A stretch of 64,000 bases of DNA, taken from NCBI GenBank assembly GCA_009667805.1, contig CM019070.1:54148451-54212450 (forward strand), given 5' to 3'. Shown here piece after piece: positions 34,198-44,728 of the stretch. Both the position numbers and the translations under genes were made by a program. The DNA comes from Leptobrachium leishanense. Its lineage: Eukaryota; Chordata; Amphibia; Anura; Megophryidae. A model generated the notes under the pieces. It did no database searches. It was not told where the DNA came from and was given only the letters and a program-made list of their open reading frames with translations. Position 1 is the stretch's first letter, and the number at the start of each line of letters is the position of its first letter.

Positions 34198-34965
34198 GGG
34201 CACCATTCCATAGTTGCCGCTAATGTAGCGCCTCGATATGTAAGTATTAGCACCAGGATAAGTGTGTTTAATGCATACCATCCATATTACAATCCTGACG
34301 CTACCCCTGTTAGTAATCTGTTTGAGCATTGTTTTTTGTGCTAGCTTCCGCGAGCTTACTGTACTTTCTGCATCCTATACTTAACAAGGGTAGCGCAATC
34401 ATTAATTAGCGTTTAGATATGTAAGGTATTACACGGTGCTAGCGGTAATTACTATCGGGACGCGCAAGCCACAATTTTTGCACCTTGTAAAAGCTAGTGC
34501 TAATTGATTCTGCAAATGCAAAATCATTTAACACCCCCTAAACCCACCCCCATTAATTCCCATATCCACCTCTCATCCTTCGGCGAGAAGGGTGGCCCGA
34601 TCCTCCTTTTCATCTGGCCACAAGCAGATTGATACAAGGAATAAGTAATTCCCAGTCTCCCTCCGCGATCAATCTGGGGCGCTTCAGGATCTCGTGAGAA
34701 TGAGATCACATAGGGCTCGTGGCCCAAAAGCACAACCCTCCATGGAGTCCTATGGATGCCAAGAGGTGATATTTGCAGGGGCGCGGAAGCGCTACCGTGA
34801 GTATCAATGACGTTAGCGCTGCATTCCAGGGCAAGGTACTCAGGTAGCGCCTGTACTCAGGTAGCGGAATACCACATTAACATGGGGACGCAACAGTAAT
34901 ATCTGCGGGCGCAGATTTTCCCCCTTCGCATCCCCATGTCAGCCCGAACATTGGAATAGGGTCCC
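34198..34965. mobile_element. GC-rich MITE (family E), diverged copy
   Basis: 768 bp with ends GGGCACCATTCCATAG and GGAATAGGGTCCC. The interior keeps GCTAGCG-type arms, a Ser-rich minus-strand chance ORF and a core with AGTCTCCCTCCGCGATC. No clear duplication. Confidence 0.7.
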
Positions 34966-35764
34966 ATGTTTTTTAAATGATAAGTGATTTAATATATATT
35001 GTGATTGATTTAATTCAGTGTTGCGTTTTTCATAGTGACATCATCATAATAAATTAAATGGGGCCATGGGGTCATAAAGAATGAAATGGGGTCAGAATAA
35101 ATGAATAATGAATAATAAATAATAAATGAGCTTTTAATAACTTAAACTGGTAGATTGCCCCTCCTGAAACCAGTGTCTGGAGCCACCCCTGGCATCACCA
35201 TAAAAGTATATGAAGAAATAGCATTAGTGTAAGGAGAAAGGGGGGGGGGGTATATGATGCAGTGGGATTTATTAAATTAAATGTTTTGGTGATGTACTGT
35301 GGTGTCAAAAGTGGAGTCAAAGATGTGTTACTACTATACCGTATATTTCTACCTTCCCAAAGTTGAAGGATGCTATCTTCATTATGAGTCAACATCCAAA
35401 GCCAGTTTAGATATTTGGATGTGTTGATGCCAGGCTGTCAGGGATGGTAACGGAGTGGCATCAGGGTGAGGGGAAATATGTGCCCAGGGTGCAGTGATCT
35501 GCCCAGACACACAGGTAGGTATGGGTGGAGGATGGTGAATATATAGAAACTGACCAGGTTGGATATGCAGATGATGATGAGTGAGGTTGCTGGAGCAGGA
35601 ACCAGAGGATATGGTAGGTGGAGGGGAATCTGGTGAAATCCAGGAGCAGGTACTGGGATAGGGTCCAAGGTAAGGCTGGGGTTTCAGGAGCATCAGAGCA
35701 CATCACTTCTCTCCGTGAGGGTTGAAGTACAATGATGAAGTGCTGGATGAGAGTGGGGTGTAGC
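34966..35764. other. No supported gene
   Basis: Includes a G run at 35241. The Pro- and Ser-rich minus-strand ORFs at 35382-35706 overlap in three frames, which marks compositional bias rather than a gene. Confidence 0.4.
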
Positions 35765-35767
35765 CCT

Positions 35768-35845
35768 TTATTTATTTATTTATTTATTTATTAATAAAGT
35801 ATTTTACCAGGAAGGATACATTGAGATTTCTCTAGTTTTCAAGTA
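35768..35845 (-). mobile_element. SINE/LINE tail fragment
   Basis: (TTTA)n, then AAAGTATTTTACCAGGAAGG, then ATTTCTCTAGTTTTCAAGTA is the reverse of the shared SINE/LINE tail. It is cut by the TA-flanked element at 35846, after which TATGTC continues at 36356. Confidence 0.8.
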
Positions 35846-36355
35846 CTGTAGATACTCGAGTATACCGCTAGATTTTGGTGCCAAAAATTTACCTTAAAAT
35901 TGGAGGGGTCACGTTATATTCGAGACATCTGCATCACGTGTAAAAAAAAAAAAACCTTTCCTTGCTCTGGATCCCAAGGCTCCCTGATGCTTGCAAACAC
36001 TTCAGGAACCCCCGGATTCAAGAGAGGTGGGATCCATCATGGCCAGAGGGCACGCTCGATTTAAGCCAATTATTAACCTTGATTGCCTCCGCCAGCCATC
36101 TAATCGCTAGTAAAGAAGACGGGTGGCTGGTGGTTTCATACTTCGTAACAATTGTAATCATTCTAGAGCAGAACACCCTGGCTTGAGGTGTAGCCTGACC
36201 GTGTTAAGAGAACCTAGAAGGATTTTAATTGTTTACAAGTACAGTAAAATTGTGTTCCTCGCGTTATATTTGAGTCTTGAGTATTCTCTCATTTCCATAA
36301 TAAATTTCTATCCATCACGTTATATTCGGGTCGCGGTATACTCGAGTATCTACGG
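35846..36355. mobile_element. TA-flanked inverted-repeat element nested in a SINE tail
   Basis: 510 bp with ends CTGTAGATACTCGAGTATAC and GTATACTCGAGTATCTACGG and TA on both sides (35844-35845 and 36356-36357). The ends continue into subterminal GGTGCCAAAAATTTACC and ACGTTATATTCG motifs. A TA target suggests a Tc1/mariner-type MITE. The internal ORFs have no transposase features. Confidence 0.82.
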
Positions 36356-36399
36356 TATGTCTTTTATTCAGGTGAGTGTCAGGTGTCACGTGACTTGGT

Positions 36400-37689
36400 G
36401 TGTTTAACTGTTATTGTGCAGGATCCCAGTACTGGTTCTGGGGTTGGGCACTGCTGGAAAGGTGCTGCCAGAGGTACAGAGGATGGCTGCAGCCATGGGG
36501 CATGACACACACATATGTTTAAAAATGTCCCATGTTGGAAAGAATTTAAGCGTATATTTTAGAATTGATATTTATTCAGTTAATTCACAGAACAAACAAA
36601 ATCATTTTCAGTTGAACGAACAATGCTCTTAATTCCTGAGGCTGTAACCGCCTCCCTTCAGATTTAGTATTTCCCTTTTCCTGTCCTAAATTTAGGCTAG
36701 TTTCCTCACGCCGTTTTCATTTTAATAACAGAAGCGGTCTACCTAACCGCTCCCTTGTAAAGTTAACAGTTGTCTTAGCTAAGCGCTGTTTTTAATTGAG
36801 GAAGACAAACGTGGCAATTCAATGACTGTGCTGTAAATGATTGTGTATGGTGGTTCTCATTAGCAATTTTGTTACAAGCATGATGCTTCTGTTCACACCA
36901 TGGTATGTCATTCTGAGAATCACAGTTATTACCATCAATTTATTTTGACTGCATGTTCATGGTGTATGTAATTATTAAACATACACTGCGTCTATCACTG
37001 TTTATCGCTAGCACGCTGATAAGGACTTATTGCACTAATGATCTGCTGCATTTGACGAATTGTCTCTGTGTCCTTCCGCATCCACCCAAGCGTAAAGGTG
37101 TTATTGCATTAACCGACTTGCTTTAATAAACTTCCAATTGCACCCATTGGTTTAATCAATAGGCTTTAATTATAGCAATCAGCTGTTATCGGTTGGACTT
37201 ATGTCAACTCGATAATCAGAGGAACACGGAGGAAGGATGCTTCACCTATTTATGTTTCACCTAAAATGTATTTGTTTATAAGCTTTGCGTCTCTGAGTGT
37301 CGTCTGTGAAGCTTTGTTTATGCTTAAATATTAATGTAGATGTCAACCTGAATGATTACGATCCATTTATAGATATTTATGAGAGGAATATTGGAAAAAT
37401 CATTTTCTTTCTTTTTCTTTTTTATACAAAACCACAAATTTACATTTAGAAATGAATTACTTGCACCTTATATTTCTATGGTGTATAAATTTAAAAGGCT
37501 TCTTTCCATTGTGTACTATATGAAAGCTTCCTTAAAATATGCTCTTGTTCAGGATTCTGACTATTCCATATTAACTGCGGCCTTAGAAAACAGCGTGCAC
37601 TTTCGCAAGGCTTTTGAAGGTCACTCCATATGGGTTATTGTAGAATTTAGGAAAATATTCCAATGTACAATGATGTACTGAGGACCATA
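36400..37689. other. Single-copy-looking block, candidate conserved noncoding DNA
   Basis: 36640-37260 has no repeat ends, balanced composition and many AT-core homeodomain-like sites and POU/SOX-like motifs (TTTAATTGAGG, TGTAATTATTAAAC, TTTAATTATAGC). The plus-strand ORF at 37379-37681 has no domain. Judged from texture only. Confidence 0.35.
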
Positions 37690-38335
37690 TATACAACAAA
37701 TGCTTATGCCGACCTTTGAATACGGAGATATAGTGTATGCAGCTGCCCCGCAAACGCACCTTCAGAAACTTACTACATTGTATAACTTATTCTGCCGCTT
37801 TGTGCTGCAACGTAACTACATGACCCACCATTGTGACATGTTAAAAGAGCTAAACTGGCCGTCACTGGACTCTAGATGCACCCCTCACCTTTCCAACCTG
37901 GTGTTTAAGAGCTTTTCTGGGAAGCTACCACCCTACCTGAATAGGCTGCTTCCCCTAGCAGTTTCCTCATCCTAAAACCTCTGATCCTATAACTGCACTT
38001 TACTTGCAATACCACAATATAAAAAGAAAGTGGCTCGATCCTCATTTTCCTACAAAGCACCCGGCTGGGTGGAGTAGAGGTAACATCACTGCTCTGCATG
38101 GAGAGAGCCTGTGGAGTCATGAGTTCGATCCCAGTGAGCAACCTCTCCAGTAAGTGTCCATGGGCAAGACACCTAACGGTACATACTCACCACCCAGGAC
38201 ATACTTGAAAACTAGAGAAATCTCAATGTATCCTTCCTGGTCAAATCCTTTCTCAAAAAAAATAATAATAATTATGGAATAACCTCCAAGACACTTTCCC
38301 CCAGTCTAATGTCACTTAAGAGCTCCCTATTAACA
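37690..38335 (+). pseudogene. L2/CR1-like LINE reverse transcriptase C-terminus, split by a SINE
   Basis: The frame at 37700-37975 encodes FEYGDIVYAAAPQTHLQKL, MLKELNWPSLDSR and FSGKLPPYLNRLLPLA, typical of the C-terminal region of L2/CR1-type non-LTR reverse transcriptases. A second segment at 38000-38058 reads AIPQYKKKVARSSFSYKA, and after the SINE comes LWNNL-type sequence (38272-38335). Stops occur between segments. The partner copy at 28938-29839 lacks the SINE. Confidence 0.85.
38061..38270 (+). mobile_element. tRNA-derived SINE with LINE-type tail, copy 2
   Basis: The head GGTGGAGTAGAGGTAAC and B box GAGTTCGATCCCAGT are polymerase III-like. The tail CCCAGGACATACTTGAAAAC, AGAAATCTCAATGTATCC, TTCCTGGTCAAATCC matches the LINE 3' end, and the copy ends in A(AAT)n. 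It interrupts the LINE reading frame between SYKA and the WNNL segment. Confidence 0.88.
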
Positions 38336-38337
38336 TA

Positions 38338-39548
38338 CACTATATTGCCAAAAGTATTCGCTCACCTGCCTTGACTCGCATATGAATTTAAGTGACATCC
38401 CATTCCTAATCCAGAGGGTTCAATATGACATCGGTCCACCCTTTGCAGATATAACTGCTTCAACTCTTCTGGGAAGGCTGTCCACAAGGTTTAGGAGTGT
38501 GTTTATGGGAACTTTTAACCATTCTTCCAGAAGCGCATTTGTGAGGTCACACATTGATGTTGGACGAGAAGGCCTGGCTCTCAGTCTCCGCTCTAATTCC
38601 CAAAGGTGTTTAATCGGGTTGAGGTCAGGACTCTGTGCAGGCCAGTCAAGTTCATCCACACCAGACTCTGTCATCCATGTCTTTACGGACCTTGCTTTGT
38701 GCACTGGTGCACAGTCATGTTGGAAGAGGAAGGGGCCAGCTCCAAACTGTTTCCACAAAGTTGGGAGCATGGAATTGTCCATAATGTCTTGGTATGCTGA
38801 AGCATTCAGAGTTCCTTTCACTGGAACTAAGGGGCCAAGCCCAGCTCCTCAAAAACAACCCCACGCCATAATCCCCCCTCTACCAAACTTTACACTTGGC
38901 ACAATGCAGTCAGTCAAGTACCGTTCTCCTGGCAACCGCCAAACCCAGCGTCCATCAGATTGCCAGATGGAAAAGCTCGATTCCACTGCTCTACAGTCCA
39001 GTGGCGGCGTACTTTACACCACTGCATCCGACGCTTTGCATTGCACTTGGTGATGTATGGCTTGTATACAGCTGCTCGGCCATGGAAACCCATTCCATGA
39101 AGCTCTCTGCGCACTGTTCTTGAGCTAATCTGAAGGCCACATGAAGTTTGGAGGTCTGTAGCGATTGACTCTGCAGAAAGTTGGCAACCTCTTCGCACTA
39201 TGCGCCTCAGCATCCGCTGACCCCGCTCCGTCAGTTTACGTGGCCTACCACTTCGTGGCTGAGTTGCTGTCGTTCCCAAACACTTCCACGTTCTTATAAT
39301 ACAGCTGATAGTTGACTGTGGAATATTTAGGAGCGAGGAAATTTCACGACTGGATTTGTTGCACAGGTGGAATCCTTTCACAGTTCCACGCTGGAATTCA
39401 TTGAGCTCCTGAGAGCGACGCATTCTTTCACAAATGTTTGTAAAAATGCCTAGGTGCTTGATTTTATACACCTGTGGCCATGGAAGTGATTGGAACACCT
39501 GATTCTGATTATTTGGATGGGTGAGCGAATACATTTGGCAATATAGTA
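38338..39548 (-). mobile_element. Tc1-like transposon, inactive
   Basis: 1211 bp with inverted ends CACTATATTGCCAAAAGTAT and its inverse ending GGCAATATAGTA, flanked by TA at 38336-38337 and 39549-39550. The first about 29 bp of the two ends differ at only two positions. It carries one broken transposase gene on the minus strand. Length and ends fit complete vertebrate Tc1-like elements. Confidence 0.93.
38420..39423 (-). pseudogene. Tc1-like transposase pseudogene
   Basis: Tc1/mariner transposases cut and paste DNA through a DD(34)E triad. The start is MRRSQELNEFQRG at 39423. The paired-like helix-turn-helix follows (REISSLLNIPQSTIS, then RSGRPRKLTERG). The WSDE segment that carries the first catalytic Asp is deleted after TVEQWNRAF, which shifts the frame near 38990. 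The second Asp remains in FQHDCAPVHKARSV. The Glu of the third motif is replaced by Lys in SPDLNPIKHLW. The gene is therefore dead by two independent lesions. Confidence 0.93.
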
Positions 39549-39574
39549 TATATATATAATGAGACCAGGAACTG

Positions 39575-40405
39575 AAGTTATGTTTCTCTTTCATTCGGCG
39601 CACTTCGGTGACCTCAATTCGCCGACCCTGCGGTGAATTCAGCATTCACCGCAGTGTCCCGAAGTGTGCTGTATTGATCCACCGAATACTGCCGATAAAC
39701 CCAGCGAATCGATCCGAGAAATCACCAAACGTCACTAAAAAAATCACCAAATTGGTCCAATAAGCAGCCGCAAGCAGGCACAAACCCGCCAAACCAGCCA
39801 ACAAACTGCCGAACACATCCGGAAAAAAGCCAACCAGCTGCCGAAAAAAGACGACCTGGCGCCGAACAGGAGTAACAAACAAAACAAAAGCCCACAACTT
39901 TTAAAAGCTGTTTTAAAAGAAAATAACCCATGAAAATGCATTGAGATAATGTATAAGGTACAATGAATAACAATAAAAAGGTCTGTTACAGAATAATAAT
40001 AAAAAAATCTAAATCAACAATTTTGCCGAAAAAATCCAGAAAAAATGCCTAAAAATTATAAAAATTAATAAAGAGACTTTTTGCTGTAAATGAATAGAAC
40101 AAACGGTTGAGTCAAAATTTGATAAAAAAAGGGGATTTTTTTACGTTGAACCCTATGGGACTCGCCAAATCAGGGCATTTTGCCAACTTTTCACAGCTGT
40201 TCGTTCTCTGAATAGATTAGCCATTACATCTTTACGGAGAATTTCACTGCCACCAAATTGCACCATATTTTGCTGGCAATTCACCAATATTTAGCAAACT
40301 GCTAGCTTTCTGAATTAGCCGAATTGCCACAAAATTGCACCGTACAGGGAAATTCACCATTTGGTGCAATTTGGTAGCCAATTCGGCTCTCTTTGATTAA
40401 CCCCT
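39575..40405. mobile_element. Harbinger-like MITE (family A2)
   Basis: About 830 bp. The right end CTCTTTGATTAACCCCT and the inner arms match 5082-7050 in reverse. The left part keeps GGTGACCTCAATTCGCCG and ACCCTGCGGTGAATTC but no clean terminus, so the start is approximate. Several overlapping minus-strand ORFs are shadows of the CGGC-rich arm. Confidence 0.82.
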
Positions 40406-40560
40406 AAAGGGGCTTATTCACAAGATGCTTGTGTTTTCCGTAGTTGCAATCAATGATGAAAATCACCGTTGTTGCAACCACAACAAATGCCTCGAAAATG
40501 AAAATGAATCGACCAATCGTATCAAAGGAACTTTCTTTTATAAACACACTATGTACAGGA

Positions 40561-40618
40561 GGGTTTCATAGCTGAAGAGTCCAGCATTGTGACTGGCGAA
40601 ACGCGTCCTGTGGAACCC
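40561..40618 (+). ncRNA. Type I hammerhead ribozyme motif
   Basis: Every element of a type I hammerhead is present in order. Helix I is GGGTTTCATAG (40561-40571) pairing with CTGTGGAACCC (40608-40618), 11 consecutive pairs with three G-U. The core CTGAAGA is at 40572-40578. Stem II is G(T)CCAG/CTGGC at 40579-40597 with one bulged T and an 8-nt loop. GAAA is at 40598-40601. A minimal helix III comes from ACGCGT (40601-40606). The cleavage site would follow C40607 in GTC. Short helix III hammerheads are known from Penelope-like elements and retrozymes. Function is inferred; the bulge in stem II is the only visible defect. Confidence 0.8.
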
Positions 40619-41276
40619 ACACACCCACTGGTCATCATTTTGATCCATAACTTTATCTGCTGTTGTGTTTTTTGTTTTTATTTTGTTATACCCAGTAAGC
40701 CCAAATAAATCCCTATTTTATTACACTGCATCCCGCACAATCCTTTACCACTGCAAGCGGCATCCAGAGGTCCATGTAAGCAGAGGCAAGCAGGAACGTC
40801 TGACCACACAGTTCCAGGATAAAGAAAAGGAGCAGTAAAAGAAGGGATGTTTGGCCACCTTTATGGGCTAACAACGCGCAGGAATTGAGCAAAGATCACC
40901 TATAGCTCCTGAACATGTAAGTGCAATCCAATTTGTTACACATTCTCTTCAATACCTGTCAGAACGCACTATCTCTCCTGCCATTCTCTTGCTTGTATCT
41001 TTGAGGTAAGGAGAAATAGAGGCCACAAAGACAGGAACCCATTGTGCAAAGAACTATTGAAACTCACCGATTGCACCCTATACCTGTGGACGCACAGACG
41101 TGTTGGACTGACAGGCATCTATAAACTCCAAGCATTTTTGAGACTTGTTTCATCTTATTCAGACATTTCTGTATGACCCTATCAAGGCTCTTTACTGATT
41201 TTTGTATAAATAGAGCACTGTTTCCCATTGGAACCTTGGCTCACGCATTCACTTTGAACACTCTGTAAGCACTATC
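40619..41276. other. Region downstream of the hammerhead, probable retroelement body
   Basis: A T-rich stretch leads to CCCAAATAAATCCC near 40705, then a unique segment. The hammerhead followed by AATAAA is the same arrangement as at other hammerhead-like repeats in the window. No reverse transcriptase frame was recognised. Confidence 0.4.
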
Positions 41277-41284
41277 ATCTAGGG

Positions 41285-41420
41285 CAGGGGTCAGCAACCT
41301 TGGCTCCCTGATGTTTTGGGAACTACATTTCCCATGTGGCTCAGTCAGCCTAATGGGTGACTGAGCATCTTGGGAGATGTAGTTCCCAAAACATCAGGGA
41401 GCCAAGGTTGCTGACCCCTG
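41285..41420. mobile_element. 136-bp hAT-like MITE with perfect 8-bp TSD
   Basis: Flanked by ATCTAGGG at 41277-41284 and 41421-41428. The arms CAGGGGTCAGCAACCTTGGC and GGGAACTACAT are nearly perfectly inverted, giving a hairpin with a short loop. Confidence 0.92.
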
Positions 41421-41429
41421 ATCTAGGGC

Positions 41430-42340
41430 CACGGTCTTCATTCTACTATACAGATATATGTGATAAAAATTTAAACCATATATTCAATCTGAGCGAGCAG
41501 CGCCCATTAGAGTTTAACCCTTTTATTTCAAATATCCCTTGACAATTTAGCAAAGCATTGTTTTATAAACTCTATAGGCAGCAGCACGCAAGATACTAGA
41601 TCACCGGCGGATTCCCAGGAAAGGCGCCATTGGAGGACACCTACCCAAATCCCACAACAAATGCCTCTGTTTCACAAAGAGAAATTCAAGCGACAATGAA
41701 GCTTCTCCTGCTGCTGCTTGAATTTCTCTTTTCGAAACACAGAAGTTTGTTGTGGTGGCAACAACAGCAAATACGTTTGTGAATAATCGCTGTGAGTGAG
41801 CTTTTCTCTTGCTTTTCCAGCAATCACACAATGCTCTACATTTTCATTATTATGCACAGGCACATGTCATGTAAAACTAAAATGTTAATTAACAGTAGGC
41901 AATATTACACTGAATACTTTTCTCCCAGGTTTTGCAGGAAACCTGTTCACTGTCACATCCCATATCAACAAGGATTTGTTTTGTGTTAAATGAACCTAAT
42001 AGGAAATTAACAAAAATTGTGTCTTAGTGTGTTTAGCAAAAAACAAAATCACAATTCTACCAAATTATACTTTCCTTAACAAGGAGAAACAATGTAGAAA
42101 CATTTGCTTATGTTACTATGGTAACTAAGGCTTTCAAGGCATTTTGGTTACTTTTAGTCACATGACTGCTGTCTAGAGTTAACTCGACTACAGAAAATAC
42201 GAAGGGTGACAGTTTTCATATGGGTCAAACCACTATTTCTTTACAGGAGTACAGTTCTTACTGTATTTAAATACATATTTACACGTGTCATATATTCCCG
42301 AACGTGTTTTAAAGGCATATCTCGTATGTAGTTTTGGATA
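41430..42340. other. No supported gene
   Basis: Includes a short inverted repeat at 41660-41760 (AGAAATTCAAGC and GCTTGAATTTCTC). Otherwise nothing recognisable. Confidence 0.4.
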
Positions 42341-42344
42341 TTAA

Positions 42345-42948
42345 CCCCTTCGCTACCAAATGATTTTGCAGAAAACTACTGTCAGGAACAAGTGACTTTT
42401 GGAAAATCATTTTTAATTAAATATACAGTTAAAAATGTTTGGGAATATTCCCAAAGTTTTCCTTACCATGATAAAGAGGTGGATGTCGCCATCCTCTGGC
42501 TAATAGTGGTTACTGCAGTTCTGATCTCTGCAGGATCAGCTCAGGAGATGTCACTGGACACATTTACAACTGGTTTTAAAATGTGTTAGCACATGTTGGC
42601 ATCATGTCCTTGGCGCTAAAACGTTTGGCAATATTCTTAATTTTTTTATTACTGTAGTAACCTGTTTGGCAGGCAAATGTCGGCATCTGCTGGCATAAAG
42701 GAGTTACTGCAGTTCTGGGCTCAGTGCAGGATCAGCTGGGGAGATGTCATTCAAACACATTTCCAGCTGGTTTTACAAAGTGTTAGCACCTAAAGCATCA
42801 TGCCCAGGGTGCTCAGACTTTAGGGACATGTTCTGCAGCCCAAATGCAAATACATTTAATTTCCAATAAACAGGATTTCTTTGCATTGCTCCTCTGGAAC
42901 ACCTCATTGTCTATGGATCAAATATAATTGCTTTTGGTAGTGATGGAG
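42345..42948. mobile_element. piggyBac-like MITE (second family)
   Basis: 604 bp. The left flank is TTAA at 42341-42344; the right flank is TTAG at 42949-42952, one base off. The ends are CCCCTTCGCTACCAAATGATTTT and TTGGTAGTGATGGAG. Internally it has a direct duplication: GTTACTGCAGTTCTGATCTCTGC near 42510 recurs near 42705 together with CAGGATCAGCT and GAGATGTCA. Confidence 0.82.
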
Positions 42949-42952
42949 TTAG

Positions 42953-43873
42953 CAAAGAACTTTCCTATAAACAATATTGAAATTAACTGGTGCAAAACTG
43001 CAGTCTACAAAGACCAATGAGGTTTTAATGCACATACAAAAAATAACCAAAATAACATCTGATGGTAAACGTATATAGGATGTATAAAGCAATTAAAATA
43101 ATTATATATTTTGGTAGAAGCGACAAAACAGTTAACGACAATTCGCTGCAGTTGGATTTTGCTAATTGATAGTTATTCACATGAAGTTGAAATGCATCTT
43201 GCTCATTGACACCTTACAAAGGTACCTTTTGAAGATGCTGGGAAAAGGTCTGAAGGAATGAAACCCACAGACTCCAAGCACTTTATTAACTACAACACTC
43301 TGCTTGGAGTTTAGAGGCGCAGTACTTCTTCTTTCATGTTATATGGCGTCCTAGACGGTTGTAATCCCTGTTCTTCACTCTACTCCATATTGCCTTAGAT
43401 TCATTATTTGCCTTGAATCCAGATGTGAGTTCTCTCGAGGAAATCACCGCTCGGAGGATACAATATTTACTAAGATCTACCATCTTCACACCATTGCAAG
43501 TATTGGAGCTGAGGGACCTCGACAACGTGCTGGACATGTCCTGTGCATGCTAGCGGGAAACCACGGAATGCATCCAGGTTGCCCAAGACCTTGCCAAATC
43601 CAATGCGGTGTGTTTTGAGCGACACCGATTTAAAAACCCATCCATATCATCCAGAACTTGAGCAATGGGATACAGGGAAACTACCTGGTGGGCCATGGCT
43701 CTTGGGATTGGTCAGAGCACTCTGACTCAGTACTGAGGAAGCAATTACTATGGTCTGCACCATGTAGAGGTGCATATCAAATGCTATACCACTGTGACTA
43801 CCTTTTACCCACTTTGTGGAGCACCAGGGATTTAGCACACTGCCTATGAAATAAGGTAACCAGAGGAGGAGGC
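42953..43873. other. No supported gene
   Basis: Short frames on both strands (43334-43849) overlap and lack domains. Confidence 0.4.
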
Positions 43874-43876
43874 AAA

Positions 43877-44725
43877 GGGCTATATTACAAAGCTGGTGCT
43901 AACTTAACCAGAGCTGTTGGAAACTTATCAGAGCCATTATAGTCTATGGAGTCGTTAGGCACTATCAGCTGCCCTGAACTAAAACCGGGACACTGAGGGG
44001 AAAAATTAGCATTTGCTAGCTTCCCCTTAGCATCCTGGTTTCGCCAGCAGATCACGGGGCAGGCGCCGAGTCTGGCAGTCTGCCCCTTAGCGTTCGCTAA
44101 GCTCGCGGATGCTGGGGTAGCGCTACAATGCCATCCCCAGCATCCCCTCCATGGCATCCATAGAAGGCCATGGAGGATTGTGCTGACGGGTCACATGACC
44201 GGCAGGATCTTGCCTCACTCGAGATCCTGCAGGTCTGCGGAGTCATCACGGAGGGAGGCAGGGGACTTTCTTCCCCCAGTCTCCCTCTGCGGCCAGAAGT
44301 AGCAAACTGGGCCGCAAATCTCGTTGTGGGATGAGAGGTGAGTATCTGATTTTTGGGGGGTTTTGAGCTGCAGGTAACGGATTCTGCAGCAGCGCAATCC
44401 GTTACCTACATCTCTGAGCTGGTGGTAACTTTTTCGTTAGGACCAAGTGACGCTAACGCTAGTTATACTGTGCTTTCACATTGCGCTCCCCATGTTAGGT
44501 ATAGGGAACACAAAGTATAGTAAACGTGCGCAACAAATTGCTAATTAGCAAGCGCCAACATTTTTTTTAACCCGTTAGCGATTCGAAAGCGATGTGGGTG
44601 CAGCGCGATGACCTCCTTTAAGCTAGCGCTAACACTGAAACTAGTGTTAGCTTGAAGGAGGTGATAGAGCCTGTTAAGTTTACAAAAGCTCTGGTTAAGT
44701 TAGCACCAACTTTGTAATATGGCCC
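43877..44725. mobile_element. GC-rich MITE (family E), copy 4
   Basis: 849 bp with ends GGGCTATATTACAAAGC and CTTTGTAATATGGCCC, flanked by AAA at 43874-43876 and 44726-44728. Long subterminal inverted repeats (TGCTAACTTAACCAGAGCT and its inverse) and a CpG-rich core. Confidence 0.9.
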
Positions 44726-44728
44726 AAA

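Noticed and set aside
35382..35706. Three overlapping Pro-rich minus-strand ORFs
   Set aside because: All three frames are open at once, which reflects base composition rather than coding.
38061..38130. Functional tRNA gene
   Set aside because: Only the A-box and B-box regions fit; no cloverleaf acceptor stem forms and the sequence continues into a SINE body.
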